DNA from: an uncultured Brevundimonas sp.
GTDB lineage: Bacteria; Pseudomonadota; Alphaproteobacteria; Caulobacterales; Caulobacteraceae
Reading direction: 5' to 3'
NCBI RefSeq assembly: GCF_943913055.1
Contig: NZ_CALTWS010000066.1
Location: forward strand, 1-12,306
DNA length: 12,306 nucleotides
A program made the position numbers and the translations under genes. Below are positions 5,944-12,306 of this stretch, one piece after another (the stretch's first letter is position 1; the number at the start of each line of letters is the position of its first letter). The notes below the pieces were generated by a model that worked only from the letters and a program-made list of their open reading frames with translations, was not told where the DNA came from and did no database searches.

Positions 5944-8061
5944 TCAAACGCTGCCGATGGTGCGCAGCCGGGCGCGCGGATGGACCTCGTTCTGGCTCAT
6001 CACCACGGTCTGGCCGCGGAAGCGTTCAATGATGGAGCGGACATAGGGCCGGATCTGCGGTCCGGTCAGCAGGACGGCGCTCTCGCCCGACATGGCGGCC
6101 CGTTCGAACACGTCGCGGACGGCGCGAATGAAGTCCTGAAGCCGCGACGGGGCCATGGCCAGCTGCTTGTCCTCGCCCTGCCCCACCAGCGCCTCGGCGA
6201 AGGCGGCTTCCCATTCCGGCGACAGGGTGACGATCGGCAGGGCACCGTCGTCGCCCTTGTGCTGCCAGCACAGCTGACGCGCCAGGCGCCCACGCACATG
6301 TTCGACCAGGGTGGTCACGGACGACGTATGCGGCGCCGCCTCGGCCAGGCCTTCCAGGATGGCACCGAGGTCGCGGATCGAGACCTTTTCCCTCAGCAGC
6401 GACTGGAGCACGCGTTGCAGGGTGGTAACGGTGACGACCGCGGGGATCAGTTCGTCGACCAGCTTCTTCTCCTCCGGCCCCAGCTCCTTCAACAGCTTCT
6501 GCACCTCTGCATAGGACAGCAGGTCGGCCATGTTCTCCTTGAGGATTTCGGTCAGGTGGGTCGTCAGCACCGTCGAGGGATCGACGATGGTATAACCACG
6601 GAACGTCGCCTCTTCGCGCAGGCTCTCGTCGATCCAGGTGGCGGGCAGGCCGAAGGCGGGCTCGCGCGTGTGATCGCCGGGCAGCTCGACCTGACGCCCT
6701 GCCGGGTCCATGGCCATCAGCGAGCCCAGACGCACCTCGCCGGTGCCGGCCTCCATCTCCTTGATGCGGATGGCATAGGACTGGGTGCCCAGCCGCATGT
6801 TGTCCAGGATACGCACCGAAGGCATGACGAAGCCGTACTCCTGCGCCAAGGAGCGGCGCAGGGCCTTGACCTGATCGGTCAGGCGACGCCCCTCCAGATC
6901 GTTGATCAGCGACAGAAGCGAGTAGCCCAGTTCGATCTTGACCTCGTCGATGGTCAGGGCGGTGCCGATGGGCTCCTCGACGTCCTCCTTGGGCTTGGCG
7001 GTGGCGGCGGCGAGCTCGGCTTCGGTCGGCTGGGGCTTCAGGCGGTCGCGACCCAGCTTCCAGGCCATGAAGCCCGTGCCGGCGGCCAGGGCGAAGAAGG
7101 GGATAATCGGCATGCCGGGAATGACGCCGATCAGGGCCGAGGCCGCGGCCACGACGCCCAGGCTGACCGGGTTGGTGGCCAGTTGCCGGACCAGGGCCTT
7201 GTCCGCCGTGCCCTCGACGCCCGCCTTGGACACCAGAAAGCCTGCGGCGATGGAGATGATGATGGCCGGGACCTGGGTCACCAGACCGTCGCCGACCGTC
7301 AGCGACACATAGGTGTTGGCCGCCTCGCCGATCGGCAGGCCATGCTGGATGGTGCCGATCAGTATGCCCCCAATGGCATTGATGAAGACGATGATCAGGC
7401 CCGCGACGGCATCGCCGCGCACGAATTTGGATGCACCGTCCATGGCCCCGAAGAAGGTCGATTCCTGCTCCAGCTCCTTGCGGCGCAGCTTGGCCGTCTC
7501 TTCGTCGATCAGGCCGCTGGACAGGTCCGCGTCGATGGCCATCTGCTTGCCCGGCATGGAGTCCAGGGTGAAGCGGGCGCTGACCTCGGCGATGCGGGTC
7601 GAGCCCTTGGTGATGACGACGAAGTTCACCACCAGGATGATGGCGAAGATGATGATGCCGATGATGAAGCTGCCGCCCATCATCAGGGCCCCGAAGGCCT
7701 GGATCACCTGACCCGCCGCCCCGTGCCCCTCGTGCCCATGCGTCAGCACGAGTCGCGTCGAGGCCAGGTTCAGGCCCAGCCGGAACAGGGTCGAGACCAG
7801 CAACACTGTCGGAAAGATGGCGAAGTCCAGCGGCCGCTTCATCATCACGGCCGTCATCAGGATCAGCACGGACGAGACCAGCGAGATCGCCAGCAAGATG
7901 TCCAGCAGGAATTTGGGCACCGGCAGGATCAGCAGCAGGATGACGCCGATTACGCCGACCGCCATGCCGACCTCGCCCCGCGCGACCCAGCCCAGCATGT
8001 CCTTGCCGGTCGGCCGTGCCATGCCGTCCTTCATCATGCCGTTGGCAGGGACGTCGGTCAT
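5944..8061 (-). CDS. flhA: flagellar biosynthesis protein FlhA (export gate)
   Basis: The protein has 705 residues, the usual FlhA length. About eight membrane segments fill the first half (for example 34-70, 80-100, 125-150 and 218-280). The FHIPEP-family cytoplasmic loop (about 150-215) contains TRIAEVSARFTLDSMPGKQM and AMDGASKFVRGDA, in which D208 matches the conserved aspartate of Salmonella FlhA that takes part in proton-driven export. The C-terminal half is the cytoplasmic FlhA_C domain that docks FliH/FliI and chaperone-substrate complexes. The start ATG overlaps the beta-lactamase stop by 4 bases and lacks a ribosome-binding site. The ATG at residue 14 (8022) has AAGGA just upstream and is an alternative start. 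The CHASE3 kinase gene begins 18 bases after the stop. Confidence 0.98.
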   Translation of the reverse strand: MTDVPANGMMKDGMARPTGKDMLGWVARGEVGMAVGVIGVILLLILPVPKFLLDILLAISLVSSVLILMTAVMMKRPLDFAIFPTVLLVSTLFRLGLNLASTRLVLTHGHEGHGAAGQVIQAFGALMMGGSFIIGIIIFAIILVVNFVVITKGSTRIAEVSARFTLDSMPGKQMAIDADLSSGLIDEETAKLRRKELEQESTFFGAMDGASKFVRGDAVAGLIIVFINAIGGILIGTIQHGLPIGEAANTYVSLTVGDGLVTQVPAIIISIAAGFLVSKAGVEGTADKALVRQLATNPVSLGVVAAASALIGVIPGMPIIPFFALAAGTGFMAWKLGRDRLKPQPTEAELAAATAKPKEDVEEPIGTALTIDEVKIELGYSLLSLINDLEGRRLTDQVKALRRSLAQEYGFVMPSVRILDNMRLGTQSYAIRIKEMEAGTGEVRLGSLMAMDPAGRQVELPGDHTREPAFGLPATWIDESLREEATFRGYTIVDPSTVLTTHLTEILKENMADLLSYAEVQKLLKELGPEEKKLVDELIPAVVTVTTLQRVLQSLLREKVSIRDLGAILEGLAEAAPHTSSVTTLVEHVRGRLARQLCWQHKGDDGALPIVTLSPEWEAAFAEALVGQGEDKQLAMAPSRLQDFIRAVRDVFERAAMSGESAVLLTGPQIRPYVRSIIERFRGQTVVMSQNEVHPRARLRTIGSV

Positions 8062-8996
8062 GCGGCGTGGCCCAATGCGGTCAGGGCCATGCGGGTCGCC
8101 TCAGCGATCACGGCGGCATTCTGGGCGTCGGAGGTCTCAGGCGTGGCGTGATAGTAGGCGGCAACAATGATCGGCGCACCGCTGGGCGGATACAGGATGC
8201 CGATGTCATTGGTCGGGCCGTAGCCGCCCGTGCCCGTCTTGTGCGCCACGCGCCAGCCGTCGGGAACGCCCGCCTTGAGGCGATCCGGGCCCGTCGGTGT
8301 GTCCGTCATCCAGCGCAGCAGGCGTTGCCGGGACCCGTCGTTCAGCGGTCCGACAGGACGGCTGGCCGTGGCACGGCTTTCCTCATTGAGGAACAGGGCA
8401 TGCAGATTTGTGGCGGCTTGCCGCGGTGTCGTCGTGTCCTTCTCGCCGTCCAGTCGATTCATCTCCGGCTCCCAGCGATCCACGCGCGTCACGTCATCGT
8501 CGATACGGCGGTAGAAATTCTGGAAGACTTCGAGCCCGCCCATTTCCCGCAACAGGATATTGGCCGCGGGATTGTCGCTCACTTCCACGGTCGCCTTGGC
8601 CAAGGCCTCGATCGTCAGCGTCGATCCGACGGCGGCTTGCGTGACGGGCGCGTGGGGCACCATGTCGGCCGATGTGACAGTGACGGCTCTGTCCAGCCGC
8701 TCGTCTCCGGCCTGAACTCTGGCAAGAGTGGCCGCAGCCAGGAAGGCCTTGAAGGTGGAGCAATAGACGAAACGCTCGTCCGATCGCCAACCCCAAAGGC
8801 GATAGTCCGGATCAAGCACGGCCAAGCCCAGACGGCCTCCATGTCGGGCCTCCAGCGCCGAAAGGTCCAGATCCTTGCGCTCGGGGATGACGAGGACCGC
8901 AGGCGTGCCCTGTCCATCGTCCGCCGGACCGCATGCCGAAACGCCCAGCGCGCCCAGGCCGGTCAGGACGCTTCTGCGGTCCATCGACAGGGTCAT
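8058..8996 (-). CDS. class A beta-lactamase, predicted Tat lipoprotein
   Basis: This 312-residue protein has all class A active-site elements. They are S80-T-F-K83 (Ambler S70/K73, preceded by Cys79), S140-D-N142, the omega loop R174-W-E176-P-E-M-N180 (E166 and N170 equivalents), DTTTP at 187-191, and K253-T-G255. It should hydrolyse beta-lactams in the periplasm. The N terminus MDRRSVLTGLGALGVSAC combines a twin arginine with a lipobox (VSAC, C22), predicting Tat export and lipid anchoring. The residue before KTG is His252 where most class A enzymes have Asp. There is no Cys at the 238 position, so the carbapenemase-type C69-C238 disulfide is absent. The spectrum cannot be read from sequence. 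It starts 4 bases after the flbD stop, without a clear ribosome-binding site, and its stop overlaps the flhA start, so it is embedded in the flagellar operon. Confidence 0.95.
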   Translation of the reverse strand: MTLSMDRRSVLTGLGALGVSACGPADDGQGTPAVLVIPERKDLDLSALEARHGGRLGLAVLDPDYRLWGWRSDERFVYCSTFKAFLAAATLARVQAGDERLDRAVTVTSADMVPHAPVTQAAVGSTLTIEALAKATVEVSDNPAANILLREMGGLEVFQNFYRRIDDDVTRVDRWEPEMNRLDGEKDTTTPRQAATNLHALFLNEESRATASRPVGPLNDGSRQRLLRWMTDTPTGPDRLKAGVPDGWRVAHKTGTGGYGPTNDIGILYPPSGAPIIVAAYYHATPETSDAQNAAVIAEATRMALTALGHAA

Positions 8997-9000
8997 GCGA

Positions 9001-10395
9001 TCAGGCCGCCGCGTAGCCGCCAGCGGCGATGCCGGACTGGGGCGCAGGGATGCTGGTGCCCTCGTCGGCGTATTCGTTCAGCTTGTTGCGCAGGGTGCGG
9101 ATCGAAATGCCCAGGATTGTCGCGGCATGGGTGCGATTGCCCAGGCAGTGGGACAGGGTGTCCAGGATCAGCGTCTTCTCCATCTGCGCCACCGTCTGGC
9201 CGACATGAGCGCGGGTGACGGTGTCGGCGACCTGGGCCGCGCGACCGGCAAAGCCTGCGTCAGCAGCCGCGCCGTGCGCGCCGGCGCTCAGCGGCTGGCC
9301 ATCCGGCAGGCGGATGGCATCGACGTCGATCTCGGGTCCGACCGCCAGAAGCACGGCACGGTGCATGGCGTTTTCCAGCTCGCGCACATTGCCGTTCCAG
9401 CGGTGCGAGACCAGGGCACGACGGGCGTCGGCGGAGACCGGTCGCACCGGCACACCGTTGGCGGCGGCGTACTTCTTGACGAAGTGATCGGCCAGCACGG
9501 CGATGTCGCCCGGACGCTCACGCAGGGCAGGCAGGCGCAGGTTCACGACGTTCAGGCGATAAAGCAGGTCCTCGCGGAAGCTGCCCTCAGCCACCGACTT
9601 GGCCAGGTCGCGGTTGGATGTGGCAATGATGCGGATATTGACGGGGACCGGCTTGGTGCCTCCGACGCGGTCGATCACCCGCTCCTGAATGGCGCGCAGC
9701 AGCTTGGCCTGAAGCCGGACGTCCATCTCGGAGATTTCGTCCAGCAGAAGGGTGCCGCCGTCAGCTTCCTCGAACTTGCCGATACGGCGGGCCATGGCAC
9801 CGGTGAAGGCCCCCTTCTCGTGCCCGAACAGTTCGGATTCCAGCAGGTTGTCGGGGATTGCGGCGCAGTTGACACTGATGAAGGGCTTGTCGGCGCGGCG
9901 CGAGTTGACGTGCATGTAGCGCGCCATGACTTCCTTGCCGACGCCGCTTTCGCCGGTGATCAGGATGCTGGCTTCGGACCGCGCGACCTGATCGGCCAGG
10001 CCGATGACCGCCTTCATCGCCGGATCGGCCGAGATCAAGGGGCGGTCGTCGTCGGCCACGGCGGACAGGACGGCCGCGATCAGCTCCGCATCCGGCGGCA
10101 GGGGGATAAACTCCTTGGCCCCCGCACGGATGGCGTCGGCCGCTTCCTTCGCGTCGGCATCAACGCCGCAGGCCACGACCGGCACATGGATCCGCTCGTT
10201 CTCGTTGGCGGCGATAAGCGCGGCGATGTCGACGCGATAGTCGACCATCAGAAGGTCGGCCCCCTGCCCGCGACGCAGTTGCTCGGTCGCCTGGTCGCCG
10301 CGTTCGACGTGGCTGACCTTGGCCCCGTGCGCCATAGCCATCTTCACCGCCGTCGCCAGCTGTCCGCTGAGCCTGCCAACCACCAGAAGCCGCAT
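9001..10395 (-). CDS. flbD: flagellar sigma-54-dependent transcriptional activator FlbD
   Basis: The 464-residue protein has an N-terminal receiver-like domain (1-110), an AAA+ domain and a Fis-type helix-turn-helix. Walker A is GESGVGKE (148-155), the sigma-54 contact loop is GAFTGA (195-200), Walker B is TLLLDE (215-220), and the DNA-binding helices are around 405-440 (GNRTHAATILGISIRTLRNK). In Caulobacter, FlbD with its partner FliX activates late flagellar sigma-54 promoters and represses early ones. The receiver begins MRLLVVGRLSG and lacks the usual acidic pair, although D52 is present in LMVDYRVD; this degenerate receiver is typical of FlbD. The ATG at 10393-10395 has a good AAGGAG 7 bases upstream. 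It lies 61 bases after fliN, and position within the flagellar operon supports the name. Confidence 0.95.
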   Translation of the reverse strand: MRLLVVGRLSGQLATAVKMAMAHGAKVSHVERGDQATEQLRRGQGADLLMVDYRVDIAALIAANENERIHVPVVACGVDADAKEAADAIRAGAKEFIPLPPDAELIAAVLSAVADDDRPLISADPAMKAVIGLADQVARSEASILITGESGVGKEVMARYMHVNSRRADKPFISVNCAAIPDNLLESELFGHEKGAFTGAMARRIGKFEEADGGTLLLDEISEMDVRLQAKLLRAIQERVIDRVGGTKPVPVNIRIIATSNRDLAKSVAEGSFREDLLYRLNVVNLRLPALRERPGDIAVLADHFVKKYAAANGVPVRPVSADARRALVSHRWNGNVRELENAMHRAVLLAVGPEIDVDAIRLPDGQPLSAGAHGAAADAGFAGRAAQVADTVTRAHVGQTVAQMEKTLILDTLSHCLGNRTHAATILGISIRTLRNKLNEYADEGTSIPAPQSGIAAGGYAAA

Positions 10396-10448
10396 GGGTC
10401 TTCTCCTTCACATCCAACGCACGATGGCCCGTGTTCGGGGCCGGGGGT

Positions 10449-10466
10449 CAACGCCGTCAGGCGTTG
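10449..10466 (-). other. perfect hairpin across the fliN stop codon
   Basis: CAACGCC (10449-10455) and GGCGTTG (10460-10466) form a perfect 7-bp stem with a 4-base loop, and the fliN stop codon (10457-10459) lies in that loop. On the minus strand it is followed by ACCCCC rather than T residues, so it is not a standard terminator. It could slow exonucleases or ribosomes at the fliN-flbD junction, or be chance in GC-rich DNA. Confidence 0.4.
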
Positions 10467-10789
10467 CTGTCTTCAACCTTGATAATTTCCGTCATGGTCA
10501 CGCCCAGACGATCCTCGACCACCACCACCTCGCCGCGGGCGACGAGCCGATTGTTGACGAAGATGTCGATGGCCTCGCCGACCTTGCGATCGAGCTCCAG
10601 CACCGAGCCGCGATTGAGCTTGAGTAGCTGCGCCACAGTCATGTGCGCCTTGCCCAGCACGGCCGAGATGTTGACCGGCACGTCGAAGACCGGGGCCAGG
10701 TCGTGGGCCGTCTTGTCCGTCGCATCGTCGGCGACGGTGATCGCGGTGGAGTCGCCAAACTCCTCCAGAGCCATGGTGTCGGATGCCAT
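10457..10789 (-). CDS. fliN: flagellar motor switch protein FliN
   Basis: The 110-residue protein has a variable acidic N terminus (1-33) and one SpoA (FliN/FliM C-terminal) domain at about 34-105. It contains the family pattern VFDVPVNISAVLGKAHMTV, then LLKLNRGSVLELDRKVGE, and ends in RLGVTMTEIIKVED. FliN forms the bottom of the C-ring with FliG and FliM, binds CheY-P during switching, and recruits FliH to the export apparatus. Its ATG follows the FliH stop directly (TAG then ATG), with a strong AAGGGAGG at 10796-10803 inside the fliH end. It is a short FliN of the alphaproteobacterial kind. Confidence 0.97.
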   Translation of the reverse strand: MASDTMALEEFGDSTAITVADDATDKTAHDLAPVFDVPVNISAVLGKAHMTVAQLLKLNRGSVLELDRKVGEAIDIFVNNRLVARGEVVVVEDRLGVTMTEIIKVEDSNA

Positions 10790-11458
10790 CTAGGGCCTCC
10801 CTTCCGCTGAGGTGTCGGGAATCAGGATGTCGGCGTGGCCCGCATCGGCGGCGAGCGCCGAGTTCAAGGCCTCGGTCATGCGGGCGAAGGTGGCGTCGAC
10901 GTCGAATTCGGCCCGCCCGTCGGCCCATTCCAGCTGGAATGCGGCGGGGGCCATGCCCGGCTCGTCACGGAAGGCGACCACGCCGGAAAAGCCGGCATCG
11001 GCGCACAGCTGTTCGATCCGGGCGCGGGTCTGGTCAGTCAGGTCGCCGGCGCGGATGACCAGGCGCGGCGAGGCGTCGATCTCCTGCCCCAGGGCTTCCA
11101 GCGCGGCCTGGATCGGACCGGCGGGAAAGCGGTCCAGGGCCGAGGCGCAGACGACCCGCGCCGCCGTCATGGCCAGGGTCACGGACTCTTCGCGGTGGGT
11201 CTGGGCCACCTGCGCCAGAGCCGGGGCCGAGGCGGCCAGCGCCTGGCCGATGGTGGACAGGGCCATGGCCTGCAGGCTCTCGATCTCGTCCATGGCGGTC
11301 TGGCGGGCCTCGGCGCGCGCTTGGGCCACAAGGGCCTCGACCTCGGCCGCCGTCCAGGCGCGTTTGGCCGGACGATAGGCGGAGGCCCGCACGACGTCGC
11401 CCAGCGAGTCGAACTCGGTATCGAAAGAGAACGGGGTGCTGAGGGGCTGAGCGGTCAT
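10790..11458 (-). CDS. fliH: flagellar export ATPase regulator FliH (FlbE)
   Basis: The 222-residue protein is rich in Ala, Glu and Gln and fits FliH, known as FlbE in Caulobacter. FliH is a cytoplasmic dimer that binds the export ATPase FliI and links it to FliN and FlhA. An N-terminal tail (1-40) precedes a long helical region (about 40-115, with EVEALVAQARAEARQTAMDE showing the small-residue/charged repeat typical of the FliH stalk). The C-terminal domain (about 120-215) resembles the FliH/V-ATPase E-subunit fold. The identification rests on the pattern and on its place between fliG and fliN, as sequence conservation in this family is low. The ATG is 1 base after the fliG stop and the stop abuts the fliN start, so all three are translationally linked. 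Confidence 0.88.
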   Translation of the reverse strand: MTAQPLSTPFSFDTEFDSLGDVVRASAYRPAKRAWTAAEVEALVAQARAEARQTAMDEIESLQAMALSTIGQALAASAPALAQVAQTHREESVTLAMTAARVVCASALDRFPAGPIQAALEALGQEIDASPRLVIRAGDLTDQTRARIEQLCADAGFSGVVAFRDEPGMAPAAFQLEWADGRAEFDVDATFARMTEALNSALAADAGHADILIPDTSAEGRP

Positions 11459-11459
11459 G

Positions 11460-12305
11460 TCAGTAGATCAACTCGTCGTCGCCGCCCTGGCCGACCAGCA
11501 TGATGTCGCCCTTGGCCGCCAGGTCCTTGGCCACCTGGACCATGGCCATCTGGGCGTTGTCGACGTCCTTCAGACGGACAGGGCCCATGGATTCCATGTC
11601 CTCGCGCATGATCTTGGCCGCGCGTTCGGACATGTTGGAGAAGAACATTTCGCGAAGGCTTTCCGACGCGCCTTTCAGGGCCAGACCGAGCGAATCCTTC
11701 TCCACCGCCCGCAGCAGGGTCTGGACGCCGCCGGGATCCAGCTTGGACAGGTCCTCGAACACGAACATCAGGGCGCGGATACGCTCGGCCGCCTCGCGGT
11801 TGCGCTCTTCCAGGGCGCCGATGAAGCGGGCCTCGGTCTGACGGTCGAAACTGTTGAAGATGTCGGCCATCAGTTCGTGCGAGTCGCGCTTGGACGTGCG
11901 CGCCAGGTTCGACATGAACTCGTTGCGCAGGGTCTGCTCGATCTTGTCGAGGATGTCGCGTTGCACTGGCTCCATGCGCAGCATCCGCTGCACGCATTCC
12001 AGGGCGAAATCCTCGGGCAGGCTGGTCAGGACGCGGGCGGCGTGGTCGGGCTTCACCTTCGACAGCACGACGGCCACGGTCTGCGGGTATTCGTTCTTCA
12101 GATAGTTGGCGAGCACCGCCTCGTTCACATTGCCCAGCTTGTCCCACATGGTCCGGCCGGCGGGACCGCGGATCTCCTCCATCAGACCGTCGACCTTGTC
12201 GGCCGGCATGAAGGAGGCCAGCAGGCGCTGGGTCTGTTCGTAGCTGCCCATGACCGAGCCCGAGCCGCTCATGCCCGAGACGAACTCGACCAGAAGCTCC
12301 TCGAC
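11460..12305 (-). CDS. fliG: flagellar motor switch protein FliG, 5' end outside the window
   Basis: About 281 C-terminal residues are visible, with the frame open to the right edge (VEELLVEFVSG precedes the internal ATG at 12272). FliG is usually near 340 residues, so roughly 60 N-terminal residues, the part that binds FliF, are missing. The ATG at 12272 is therefore internal and not the start. The middle domain includes NEYPQTVAVVLS, the EHPQ motif region that contacts FliM, here with Tyr for His. The C-terminal torque-generating domain has GPVRLKDVDNAQMAMV, the charged helix that faces the stator proteins. In Caulobacter the gene follows fliF, which probably lies just outside the window. 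The stop TGA is 1 base before the fliH ATG. Confidence 0.97.
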   Translation of the reverse strand, partial: VEELLVEFVSGMSGSGSVMGSYEQTQRLLASFMPADKVDGLMEEIRGPAGRTMWDKLGNVNEAVLANYLKNEYPQTVAVVLSKVKPDHAARVLTSLPEDFALECVQRMLRMEPVQRDILDKIEQTLRNEFMSNLARTSKRDSHELMADIFNSFDRQTEARFIGALEERNREAAERIRALMFVFEDLSKLDPGGVQTLLRAVEKDSLGLALKGASESLREMFFSNMSERAAKIMREDMESMGPVRLKDVDNAQMAMVQVAKDLAAKGDIMLVGQGGDDELIY

Positions 12306-12306
12306 C

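Noticed and set aside
5980..8151. Long plus-strand open frame opposite flhA (723 codons)
   Set aside because: It is rich in His, Gln, Asp and Gly with no recognisable domain, and lies exactly antisense to a certain flhA. High GC codon bias leaves such frames free of stop codons.
8058..8996. Beta-lactamase as part of a recent mobile resistance element
   Set aside because: No transposase, integron site, inverted repeats or duplicated target is seen, and the gene is fitted to within a few bases of its neighbours. Its base composition looks by eye like the surroundings.
8875..10482. Plus-strand open frame opposite flbD (535 codons)
   Set aside because: It is antisense to a well-supported FlbD and its composition is that of a GC-rich shadow, without domains.

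Overview
The window looks like chromosomal DNA of a GC-rich alphaproteobacterium of the Caulobacterales. The gene order fliG-fliH(flbE)-fliN-flbD-flhA, with the sigma-54 activator FlbD inside a flagellar operon, is the arrangement known from Caulobacter. A Brevundimonas-like genus is my best guess, but I cannot prove it from the sequence alone.

Layout. From the right edge, reading leftwards on the minus strand, is a tight series: fliG (5' end cut by the window), fliH/flbE, fliN, flbD, a class A beta-lactamase, flhA, a membrane CHASE3 histidine kinase, a single-domain response regulator, a receiver-HisKA_2 kinase and a Nudix hydrolase. Neighbouring genes here overlap by 4 bases or are 0 to 61 bases apart, and I see no convincing terminator between fliG and the Nudix gene. 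They could therefore share a transcript, though internal promoters are possible. After a 107-base gap that holds a good general-stress (EcfG-type) promoter comes a 57-residue CsbD-like gene, also on the minus strand, closed by a strong terminator. From the left edge, on the plus strand, are the end of a GNAT acetyltransferase, a CoxE-like von Willebrand A protein (COG3825 type) and a small cysteine-containing unknown protein. The two groups converge on the terminator at about 2084-2109.

How the genes work together. FliG and FliN are switch-complex proteins, FliH is the export ATPase regulator, FlhA is the export gate, and FlbD switches on late flagellar genes. The three signalling proteins form a likely phosphorelay: a membrane sensor kinase, a CheY/Rcp1-like receiver and a soluble kinase with its own receiver. 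The most unexpected element is a complete-looking class A beta-lactamase with a Tat-type lipoprotein signal, placed between flbD and flhA. Its stop codon overlaps the flhA start, so the resistance-type enzyme appears locked into flagellar expression. The second notable element is the predicted EcfG promoter in front of the CsbD gene.

There is no gene-free stretch longer than 300 bases. I see no tRNA, rRNA, CRISPR array, insertion sequence or phage gene.
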